Assembly: GCA_025357175.1 (NCBI GenBank)
Contig: JANXPS010000173.1
Span: forward strand, 1-12,968
Direction: 5' to 3'
Source of the DNA: Deltaproteobacteria bacterium
GTDB taxonomy: Bacteria; Desulfobacterota; Deferrimicrobia; Deferrimicrobiales; Deferrimicrobiaceae
DNA: 12,968 nt
Of this stretch, positions 7,557-12,968 are shown piece by piece (the stretch's first letter is position 1; each line of letters starts with the position of its first letter). The notes beneath the pieces were generated by a model. It saw only the letters and a program-made list of their open reading frames with translations. It was not told the DNA's origin and made no database searches. A program made the position numbers and the translations under genes.

Positions 7557-8252
7557 TTGCCGGACATCCAGATCATCGTCCAGAAAATATCGGTATATGC
7601 GTTGCCGACCATCCTGGCGATCACATTTCACGAGGCCGCCCACGGCTACGTCGCGTCGAAAAAAGGTGATCCGACCGCGCTCATGCTGGGACGCGTTACG
7701 CTGAACCCGATTGCCCACATAGATCCCGTCGGCACGATCCTGATCCCGCTGGTGCTCCTGGTGATGAACAGCGGCTTCATGTTCGGCTGGGCCAAGCCGG
7801 TCCCGGTCAATTTCCGTCTGCTCCACGACCAGAAACGGGATCCGATCTACGTCGCGGCCGCGGGTGTGATCACCAACCTGATGCTTGCGGCGGTTTCCGG
7901 CCTCCTGTTCCGGATCATCGCAGTCGCCGACCCCTGGGTGATCTCCCATGCATCGTTCAGCGCCGAGCCCGATACGCTGGCCCGGCAGATCCTGGTACCC
8001 ATCACGATGATGCTGTTCATATCGGTCCGGATCAACGTGCTGCTCGCCATCTTCAACCTGGTGCCGATCCCGCCGCTCGACGGAGGCCGGATCGCCGTCG
8101 GCCTGCTGCCCGTCGGCCCCTCGCAGGCGCTCGCCTCGCTCGAACGGTACGGCATGCCGCTGCTCATCCTGCTGATGATGTCTGGTATAATCTGGCGCTT
8201 TATCGACATGCCCATCCGCCTGCTGACGGCCTTCTTCCTCGGCGGCTACTGA
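7557..8252 (+). CDS. Site-2-protease-like membrane metallopeptidase, family M50
   Basis: Integral-membrane zinc protease of 231 residues, the usual size for the short M50B proteins lacking a PDZ domain. The zinc motif HEAAH (His25, Glu26, His29) lies in the first membrane segment. The third ligand is expected in NLVPIPPLDGGRI (Asp175), the family's second conserved motif. Further hydrophobic segments lie at about 60-80, 98-122, 145-168 and 198-215. Start TTG at 7557 follows AGGAG with 6-nt spacing. The stop overlaps the trpS ATG by one base (TGATG). Family members cleave transmembrane segments, often of anti-sigma factors or signal-peptide remnants. The substrate here is unknown, and the neighbours (tRNA, condensin and rRNA-modification genes) do not reveal it. 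The gene may contain a promoter for trpS near its 3' end. Confidence 0.92.
   Translation: MPDIQIIVQKISVYALPTILAITFHEAAHGYVASKKGDPTALMLGRVTLNPIAHIDPVGTILIPLVLLVMNSGFMFGWAKPVPVNFRLLHDQKRDPIYVAAAGVITNLMLAAVSGLLFRIIAVADPWVISHASFSAEPDTLARQILVPITMMLFISVRINVLLAIFNLVPIPPLDGGRIAVGLLPVGPSQALASLERYGMPLLILLMMSGIIWRFIDMPIRLLTAFFLGGY
8183..8191 (+). promoter_or_regulatory. Perfect extended -10 element inside the M50 gene, upstream of trpS
   Basis: TGGTATAAT is an exact match to the extended -10 consensus, about 60 bp before the trpS start. The codons read Ser-Gly-Ile-Ile-Trp, and ATA is uncommon in this GC-rich window. The -35 region is poor. It is a candidate internal promoter for trpS-scpA-scpB-rluB; a chance match within a coding region cannot be excluded. 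Confidence 0.35.
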
Positions 8253-9250
8253 TGAAAGGAAACGGAATCGTGCGCAAGCGTGTATTGAGCGGAATGCGGC
8301 CCAGCGGCCAGCTTCACCTGGGCCATCACCTCGGCGTTCTCGTCAACTGGGCAAGGCTTCAGGAAGAGCACGACTGCTTCTTCTTCGTGGCCGACTGGCA
8401 TGCGCTTACCACCGAATACGAGCGGACCGGCATCATCCGCGAAAGCATCGACGACATGGTCCTCGACTGGATGGCCGCGGGTATCGACCCGAAGAAGGCC
8501 ACCGTCTTCGTCCAGAGCCACGTGCCCGCGCACAGTGAGCTGCATCTCCTGCTGTCGATGATCACCCCGCTGTCATGGCTCGAACGCAACACGACCTACA
8601 AGGAACAGCTGCGGGAGTTGACCACGCGTGACCTGCACACCTACGGTTTCCTGGGCTATCCCGTCCTCATGTCGGCCGACATCCTGATGTACGACGCGAC
8701 GCTGGTCCCGGTGGGGATCGACCAGGTGCCCCACCTCGAACTGACGCGCGAGATCGGCCGCCGCTTCAATTCGATCTACAAGGACACGTTCGCGATTCCC
8801 GACCAGTTCCTGACGAAGACGCCCAAGCTGATGGGGCTCGACAACCGGAAGATGAGCAAGTCCTATGGGAACGCGATCCTGCTTTCCGATACGGCCGAGG
8901 CGGTCTGGGACAAGGTCCGGCCGATGGTCACCGACCCGGCGCGCGTTCGGCGCACCGACCCGGGCAATCCCGACATCTGCAACGTGCACGAGTACCACAA
9001 GATATTCTCCGAAGAGAAAACGATCCGGTGGTCGGCTGAGGGCTGCCGGTCCGCCGGCATCGGCTGCATCGACTGCAAGAAGGCGATGTACGAAAACATG
9101 GAGAAGGTGCTGGCGCCCATCCGCGAGCGGCGCAAGTCGCTTGTCGAGAGCGGCGTGTCGGTTACGGAAATCCTGGCCGACGGCTCCGCGCGCGCCAACG
9201 CCGTTGCCTCGAAAAAGATCCAGGAGGTACGGGACGCTGTCGGAATCTGA
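8252..9250 (+). CDS. trpS: Tryptophanyl-tRNA synthetase with four-cysteine (Fe-S type) motif
   Basis: Class I aminoacyl-tRNA synthetase of 332 residues, charging tRNA-Trp with tryptophan in the cytoplasm. The HIGH-type motif is PSGQLHLGH (17-25) and the KMSKS motif is exact (200-204). GYPVLMSADILMYDATLVPVG-type specificity segments lie between them. In the C-terminal part, Cys243, Cys265, Cys272 and Cys275 give C-x21-C-x6-C-x2-C. This is one residue shorter than the [4Fe-4S] motif described for Thermotoga maritima TrpRS. The ATG at 8252 overlaps the M50 stop by one base. GTG at 8270, giving a 326-residue protein starting RKRVLSGMRPSG after Met, is a strong alternative because AAAGGA lies 9 nt before it and family proteins usually begin close to this motif. 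The 3' end overlaps scpA. Confidence 0.96.
   Translation: MKGNGIVRKRVLSGMRPSGQLHLGHHLGVLVNWARLQEEHDCFFFVADWHALTTEYERTGIIRESIDDMVLDWMAAGIDPKKATVFVQSHVPAHSELHLLLSMITPLSWLERNTTYKEQLRELTTRDLHTYGFLGYPVLMSADILMYDATLVPVGIDQVPHLELTREIGRRFNSIYKDTFAIPDQFLTKTPKLMGLDNRKMSKSYGNAILLSDTAEAVWDKVRPMVTDPARVRRTDPGNPDICNVHEYHKIFSEEKTIRWSAEGCRSAGIGCIDCKKAMYENMEKVLAPIRERRKSLVESGVSVTEILADGSARANAVASKKIQEVRDAVGI
9222..9228 (+). promoter_or_regulatory. Perfect Shine-Dalgarno AGGAGGT for scpA
   Basis: AGGAGGT sits inside the 3' end of trpS, 8 nt before CTG at 9237, in the scpA frame. There is no ATG, GTG or TTG at a suitable distance, so this site is the main reason for choosing the CTG start. Confidence 0.75.
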
Positions 9251-10043
9251 CCTCCCTGGCGCGGAGGAGTGGTCCTCCACCGTCGCGGGCATCCCGCTCA
9301 AGCTCGAGGTTTTCGAGGGACCGCTCGACCTGCTTCTGCACCTGGTCCGCAAGGACAAGCTCGACGTCAACGACATCCCCATCTCGTTGATCACCGAGCA
9401 ATACCTCGCCTACCTCGACCTGATGAAGTCGCTCAACCTCGACATCGCGAGCGAGTTCCTCGTGATGGCGGCCACGCTCATCTACATCAAATCGCGATCG
9501 CTTCTGCCGCGCCAGGAGGGCGAGCTCGAGCCCGAGGACGATCCCGAGATCCTTCAGGCCGAACTGTCGAGGCGATTGTCCGAATACGAAAAATTCAAGG
9601 AGGCGGCGGCGCGCATGGGCGAGCGGCCGCTGCTGGGCCGCGACGTGTTCGCACGCGACTTCGTCGGCGAGGAACCGCCCGACGAAGAGCTGCTGGTCAC
9701 GGAGCTGTCGCTGGCCGACCTGATCACTGCATTCAAGGACGTGCTGGGACGCATCCCGGTCACCGAGGTGCACAGGGTGTTCGTCGACCGTCTCTCGACT
9801 GCCGACGCCATCTCGTTCCTGCTCGACCGCCTGAAGGAAAACGGCTCCATCCGCTTCGAGGCGCTTCTCGAAGAGTTCGCCACGCGCAACGAGATCGTCG
9901 CGTTCTTCCTCGCCATCCTCGAGCTGGTAAGGGAGCGGACGGTCAAGGTGTTCCAGGCGAACCCGATGGGGTTCATCACGATCGTACCAGCAGTGACCGA
10001 GGGAGAAGATGACCGAGAATCCGACGAATCCGACAACGACTGA
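9237..10043 (+). CDS. scpA: Segregation and condensation protein A (kleisin), probable CTG start
   Basis: Kleisin subunit of the SMC-ScpAB condensin, which bridges SMC heads and helps compact and segregate the chromosome. From the CTG the protein has 268 residues, a typical length. The N-terminal SMC-binding domain shows LKLEVFEGPLDLLLHLVRKD (21-40), DIPISLITEQYL (46-57) and EFLVMAATLIYIKSRSLLP (73-91). A charged linker follows. The C-terminal winged-helix domain contains DAISFLLDRLKENGSIRF and FFLAILELVRERTVKVFQ. The tail is acidic. No ATG, GTG or TTG start fits: the nearest in-frame TTG (9204) lacks a ribosome site and the next ATG is within the conserved domain. CTG at 9237 lies 8 nt after AGGAGGT. 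The gene overlaps trpS by 14 bp and scpB by 35 bp. Confidence 0.9.
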   Translation: MSESDLPGAEEWSSTVAGIPLKLEVFEGPLDLLLHLVRKDKLDVNDIPISLITEQYLAYLDLMKSLNLDIASEFLVMAATLIYIKSRSLLPRQEGELEPEDDPEILQAELSRRLSEYEKFKEAAARMGERPLLGRDVFARDFVGEEPPDEELLVTELSLADLITAFKDVLGRIPVTEVHRVFVDRLSTADAISFLLDRLKENGSIRFEALLEEFATRNEIVAFFLAILELVRERTVKVFQANPMGFITIVPAVTEGEDDRESDESDND

Positions 10044-11046
10044 CGATCCGGCCGCCGAGCCGTTTCCGCTCGACGAGGAAGGCGCCGCCGAGGCGCCGCT
10101 CGTCGTCGAGTCCGCCGATGCGGGAGAGGGCGAGCCCGAAGTGCCGGAATACGCCGGCGGCGACCCGCCGCGCGAAGAGGCCGAACCGGCGGAAGAGGGG
10201 ATCGAGGGGAGCGGGACCGCCGAGCCGATCGACGTGCTCCGGTCGGCGTGCGTCGTCGAAAGCCTCATGCTGATCAGCGCCCAGCCGCTGTCGTTCGACC
10301 GGATCGGCAAGATCCTTGGAGGGCTCTCCCGCGCCGACGTCAAGCGGGTGATCGCGGCATTGAAGGAAAAATATCCGGCCGACAGCTCCGGCATCGTCGT
10401 CGAGGAAATCAACCGGGCCGTGCAGTTCCGCACCAATCCGGCCAACCAGGATTTCGTCCGCAAGATGTTCGAGGTCAAGCCGGTCCGCTTTTCCCGCGCC
10501 GCGCTCGAGACGTTGGCGATCATCGCCTACCGGCAGCCGATCACCCGCCAGGAGATGGAAGAGGTCCGCGGGGTCGATTGCGCCGGCGCCTTGAAAACGC
10601 TGATGGAACGCAGGCTGGTTCGCGTCATGGGCAAGAAGAACGTCGCGGGCAAGCCGTTCATCTTCGGCACGACGCGCGAATTCATGGAAGTGTTCGGCCT
10701 GGGCACGATGTCCGACCTGCCGTCGCTTCGGGACATCGAGGATTACCTGTCCAGCAAGACCGAAGAGCCGCAACTGCCCGAGCTTCCGTTCCCGATGGAC
10801 GAAAGGCAGGAAGCGGCCGAGATGGCCGAGGCGCTCGACCAATCCCGCCGGAACTCCGAGGCGATGGCCGAAGTGCGCGAGGCCGTGGGAATCATGCCCG
10901 AAGAGGTGCTCGAAGAGGCGGCGCTGAGCCGGCTGGGCGACCTTGACGACGGTTTCGACGAAGATCCGGCCGCAGCCGATCTGGCGGAGGAAATCGTCGA
11001 CGAATTGCGCGAGATAGAGGAAGAGGGAAAAAGGAATGGCGACTGA
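10009..11046 (+). CDS. scpB: Segregation and condensation protein B with long acidic termini
   Basis: ScpB, the dimeric winged-helix partner of ScpA in SMC-ScpAB. The family core is about 190-200 residues; this protein has 345. The core runs from IDVLRSACVVESLMLIS (about 74) through the second winged helix with LETLAIIAYRQPITRQEMEEVRG (167-188) to LPSLRDIEDYL (237-247). Residues 1-73 are rich in Glu, Asp, Ala and Pro, and residues 250-345 form a second acidic, probably helical or disordered tail. The ATG at 10009 follows GAGGGAGA closely and overlaps scpA by 35 bp. An in-frame GTG (DVLRSAC, near 10231) would remove the N-terminal extension, but I see no ribosome site as good. The stop lies inside the first codons of rluB. 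The order scpA-scpB-rluB is conserved in many bacteria, including Bacillus. Confidence 0.94.
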   Translation: MTENPTNPTTTDDPAAEPFPLDEEGAAEAPLVVESADAGEGEPEVPEYAGGDPPREEAEPAEEGIEGSGTAEPIDVLRSACVVESLMLISAQPLSFDRIGKILGGLSRADVKRVIAALKEKYPADSSGIVVEEINRAVQFRTNPANQDFVRKMFEVKPVRFSRAALETLAIIAYRQPITRQEMEEVRGVDCAGALKTLMERRLVRVMGKKNVAGKPFIFGTTREFMEVFGLGTMSDLPSLRDIEDYLSSKTEEPQLPELPFPMDERQEAAEMAEALDQSRRNSEAMAEVREAVGIMPEEVLEEAALSRLGDLDDGFDEDPAAADLAEEIVDELREIEEEGKRNGD

Positions 11047-12163
11047 AGAACGACTGAACAAATATATCGTCTTGGCGGCGGGTGTTTCGCGCCGGTCGGC
11101 CGACGAGATGATTCGCGGCGGGCGCGTGACCGTCAACGGGGCGCTCTCGACCGATCCGGGGCTGTTGTGGATCCCGGGACGCGACGAGGTTCGTCTCGAC
11201 GGGCGGACGCTGGTTCCGGTCAGCGACGAGAAAATCTACGTCATGCTCCACAAGCCGGACAACGTCATGACCACGATGAAGGACAAGGAAGGCCGGTCGA
11301 CCGTCGCCACGATGGTCGGCGCGTTGTCGACACGCATCTTCCCCGTCGGCCGGCTCGACTACCACACGACCGGCCTGCTGCTGCTGACCAACGACGGCGA
11401 CCTCGCCTACAAGCTGACGCACCCGCGCTTCGGCGTCGAGAAGAGCTACATCGCCAAGGTGATGGGCGTCCCGAACCGTGCGTGCCTCAACGTCCTGCGG
11501 AAGGGGCTCGAGGTCGACGGCGAGATGACCAACCCGGCGCTCATCACGTTCATCGAGCACCGCGAAGGCAAGGCGTGGGTGTCCATCAAGATCGCCGAAG
11601 GGCGCTACCACCAGATTCGCAAGATGTTCGACGCGATCGGCCACCGGGTGATGAAGTTGCGCCGTGTCGCGGTCGGCACGCTCGAGCTGGGCGGACTCGA
11701 TACGGGCGAATGGCGATATCTGACCGGCAAGGAAGTCCGCGAGCTGGTCGCCTACGTCGATGCGCGGGCGAAGGAAGCGAAGCTCGCCGGGCCGCCGGTC
11801 AAGCGGGCCGCCCACCCCAAGCGGGTCGAGACCATGGGCGAAAAGGCGAGGCTGGCTCAGAAATCCGCCGGGGCCTCGAAAAAGCCCAAGAAGGCCGACA
11901 AGGCAGAGGAAGAGGTGGTCGTCAAAAAAACGGCCAAGCCAAACCCTCGCAAGGCCGCCGGGCCCGTCAAGGGAATCAAGGCGGGCAGGTTCGGCAAACC
12001 GAAACCGTCCTCTCGCAAGCCCACCCGTGAGTCGAAAGGCACCACATCCTCAAAGGCGGGTGGGAGCGTGAAGTCGTCCAGGCCATCGGCCAAGCCGGCC
12101 GGAGCCCCGCGCTCACGTCCGAAGTCCCAGGGCGGTTCGGGACGCGGCAAGCGGTCTTCCTGA
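11036..12163 (+). CDS. rluB: RluB-type 23S rRNA pseudouridine synthase with basic C-terminal tail
   Basis: Pseudouridine synthase of the RsuA/RluB/E/F family, expected to isomerise a uridine near position 2605 of 23S rRNA (E. coli numbering). It has an S4 RNA-binding domain (RLNKYIVLAAGVSRRSADEM to LDGRTLVP, 6-61). The catalytic domain carries GRLDYHTTGLLLLTNDGDL with the nucleophilic Asp108, and EGRYHQIRKMFDAIGHRVMKLRR (188-210). The fold ends near residue 243; about 130 residues of Lys, Arg, Ser, Pro and Gly follow, a probably disordered basic tail that could grip rRNA. Start ATG at 11036 has GAGGG 8 nt upstream and overlaps scpB by 11 bp. RluB is favoured over RsuA by the gene order and the basic tail. 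The stop is 6 bp from the stop of a convergent cytochrome gene, with no clear terminator between. Confidence 0.92.
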   Translation: MATEERLNKYIVLAAGVSRRSADEMIRGGRVTVNGALSTDPGLLWIPGRDEVRLDGRTLVPVSDEKIYVMLHKPDNVMTTMKDKEGRSTVATMVGALSTRIFPVGRLDYHTTGLLLLTNDGDLAYKLTHPRFGVEKSYIAKVMGVPNRACLNVLRKGLEVDGEMTNPALITFIEHREGKAWVSIKIAEGRYHQIRKMFDAIGHRVMKLRRVAVGTLELGGLDTGEWRYLTGKEVRELVAYVDARAKEAKLAGPPVKRAAHPKRVETMGEKARLAQKSAGASKKPKKADKAEEEVVVKKTAKPNPRKAAGPVKGIKAGRFGKPKPSSRKPTRESKGTTSSKAGGSVKSSRPSAKPAGAPRSRPKSQGGSGRGKRSS

Positions 12164-12169
12164 CCCCGG

Positions 12170-12625
12170 TTATCCCTCCGTGTGACAGTCGGCGCAGAAG
12201 GCCGCCAGATCGGGTTGCCCATCGACCCAGTGCGCCTTTCGCACGCGCTTGTAGCCGTTCTCCGCCTGTACCATGGGCTGATGACAAGTCGTGCAGACGA
12301 TCTTCCCGTCGCGGAGCGGCAATGTCGTGGGGTGGGGGCCGCTGCCGGTACGGAAGTCCCGTATTTCAAGGTTGGAAGGGTGGGTGGTTTGGTTGACGCC
12401 CAGCGCGCAGGCATGTTCCGCGTGGCACGTCCTGCACGTCTCGTCCACCGACTCCCGCACGAGATGGAATATTTCGACCGCGGCCTCCTCGGGCGTCGGG
12501 ACTCCGATGTGGCAACTCAGGCAGCCATCATCCGAACCGTGCGGGTTCACGGGAGCGGCCAATGATGTGAAGGGGATTGCGAGGGCTGCCGGAAGCAACA
12601 ATACGGCCAGTGGACGAAAGCGCAT
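12170..12625 (-). CDS. Small periplasmic tetrahaem c-type cytochrome
   Basis: Exported multihaem cytochrome of 151 residues. The N-terminus MRFRPLAVLLLPAALAIPFTSLAAP is a typical Sec signal with likely cleavage after SLAA. Four CXXCH haem-binding motifs follow: CLSCH (35-39), CRTCH (64-68), CTTCH (111-115) and CADCH (144-148). Extra histidines (for example His54, His82, His98, His132) could be distal ligands, giving low-potential bis-His haems (inference). The stretch TLPLRDGKIVCTTCHQPM resembles paired-CXXCH/cytochrome c3-like proteins. A role in periplasmic electron transfer is likely; the redox partner is unknown. The ATG at 12625 is chosen because AAGGA lies 7 nt upstream on this strand and the signal peptide begins there; an upstream ATG (12688) would bury the signal behind 21 residues. 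The gene converges on rluB and is divergent from the tRNA. Confidence 0.9.
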   Translation of the reverse strand: MRFRPLAVLLLPAALAIPFTSLAAPVNPHGSDDGCLSCHIGVPTPEEAAVEIFHLVRESVDETCRTCHAEHACALGVNQTTHPSNLEIRDFRTGSGPHPTTLPLRDGKIVCTTCHQPMVQAENGYKRVRKAHWVDGQPDLAAFCADCHTEG

Positions 12626-12787
12626 GGCAATTTCCTTTCCGCCGGCATGAAATTGCGTGTCGGCCGCAGAAAGGCTCGTTGAGACCACTTCAGCCAGTTG
12701 TTACCTGTAAAGTCATACGTTCACTCCCCACCGGTGTTGCATAAATTCCGTCCCAGCGATTCCTGCGGTTGTTTTGCCCTGTCAGAC

Positions 12788-12826
12788 CGAATCTTGAGCG
12801 AATCTTGTGTTGTGAGCGAATCTTGT
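12788..12826 (+). repeat. Three iterated direct repeats upstream of the tRNA promoter
   Basis: CGAATCTTG occurs three times, at 12788-12796, 12799-12807 and 12817-12825. The second and third copies share a longer unit, TGAGCGAATCTTGT (12795-12808 and 12813-12826). The start-to-start spacings are 11 and 18 bp. The last copy abuts the -35 box, sharing its first T. This could be an activator or repressor array, or slippage-derived repeats. Confidence 0.85.
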
Positions 12827-12844
12827 TGACATCCATGGTGTCAA
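12826..12844. repeat. Inverted repeat covering the -35 box and spacer
   Basis: TTGACA (12826-12831) and TGTCAA (12839-12844) are perfect 6-bp inverted arms around 7 bp, and the centre itself contains CCATGG. Its position over the -35 box and spacer is that of a classical repressor operator. The family of any binding protein is unknown. Confidence 0.7.
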
Positions 12845-12855
12845 AAAGATAGTAT
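12826..12855 (+). promoter_or_regulatory. Probable sigma-70 promoter of tRNA-fMet
   Basis: A perfect -35 box TTGACA lies at 12826-12831. The best -10 candidate is TAGTAT at 12850-12855 with an 18-bp spacer; GATAGT (12848-12853, 16 bp) is an alternative. Each matches TATAAT at four of six positions. Transcription would start around 12861-12863, giving a leader of roughly 6-8 nt before the tRNA. No GC-rich stringent-type discriminator was scored. Confidence 0.65.
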
Positions 12856-12858
12856 CTT
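12846..12858. repeat. Inverted repeat covering the -10 region
   Basis: AAGATA-G-TATCTT is a perfect palindrome with 6-bp arms and a single central base. It begins 2 bp after the previous inverted repeat and covers both -10 candidates. It may be an operator half of the same regulatory region, or simply part of the promoter. Confidence 0.6.
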
Positions 12859-12868
12859 AGGTTCACGG

Positions 12869-12945
<77 letters not shown>

Positions 12946-12968
12946 AAAAAGCACAAGGGAATCGCAGA

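Larger units (their letters stand above)
12626..12868. other. Intergenic region between the cytochrome gene and tRNA-fMet
   Basis: This 243-bp gap is noticeably richer in A and T than the rest of the window. The right third holds the direct repeats, inverted repeats and promoter listed separately. The left two thirds show the cytochrome ribosome site but no convincing promoter for it. A 71-codon minus-strand reading frame here runs through the tRNA and is not credible. Confidence 0.6.

Noticed and set aside
8865..9236. Upstream extension of the scpA frame from ATG 8865
   Set aside because: It lies wholly within trpS, reads as Arg/Pro/Ser-rich nonsense, and the conserved ScpA domain begins only after 9290.
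12626..12641. Sigma-54-like GG/GC spacing before the cytochrome gene on the minus strand
   Set aside because: The match ends immediately before the ATG and overlaps the Shine-Dalgarno, so the transcript would start inside the gene; the -24 half is also poor.
12826..12844. TTGACA/TGTCAA hairpin as a terminator
   Set aside because: The arms are short and AT-containing, followed by A residues rather than T on the + strand, and it coincides with a perfect -35 box.

Overview
The window is a dense, GC-rich stretch of bacterial chromosome. Ten genes lie on the + strand with almost no intergenic space, followed by one convergent cytochrome gene and an initiator tRNA. The order CCA/A-adding-type nucleotidyltransferase (DHH-CBS-CBS-nucleotidyltransferase), M50 site-2 protease, trpS, scpA, scpB, rluB, plus a small periplasmic multihaem c-type cytochrome, suggests a Geobacter/Desulfuromonadales-like bacterium (Desulfobacterota in the broad sense). 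This placement comes from gene content and order, not from a database match.

Region 1 (1-4807) is a YbhGFSR-type ABC efflux system: the C-terminal part of a HlyD-family periplasmic adaptor whose start lies outside the window, two ATPases encoded by separate genes (one fused protein, YbhF, in E. coli), and two ABC-2 permeases resembling YbhS and YbhR. Adjacent genes overlap by 4-23 bp or are separated by 2 bp, which points to one translationally coupled operon. The two ATPases carry complementary defects, predicting one consensus and one degenerate ATP site.

Region 2 (4835-12163) is an information-processing cluster. An 893-residue nucleotidyltransferase for tRNA 3' ends is followed by a TTG-started M50 membrane metalloprotease. 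Next come a tryptophanyl-tRNA synthetase with a four-cysteine motif of the Thermotoga [4Fe-4S] type, the condensin partners ScpA and ScpB, and an RluB-type 23S rRNA pseudouridine synthase. From the M50 gene to rluB every junction overlaps. scpA has no ATG, GTG or well-placed TTG start; the best start is a CTG placed 8 nt after a perfect AGGAGGT.

Region 3 (12164-12968) holds a tetrahaem cytochrome on the - strand, ending 6 bp from the rluB stop, then a 243-bp intergenic region, then tRNA-fMet with an encoded CCA. The tRNA promoter has a perfect TTGACA box. It lies within an unusual cluster of three direct repeats and two perfect inverted repeats. The tRNA has a C3-A70 mismatch in its acceptor stem.

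I saw no insertion sequence, prophage, CRISPR array or defence system, and no clearly undescribed multi-gene system. The most interesting points are the CTG start of scpA, the TrpRS cysteine motif, the structured tRNA promoter region, the tRNA acceptor mismatch and the asymmetric ABC pair.
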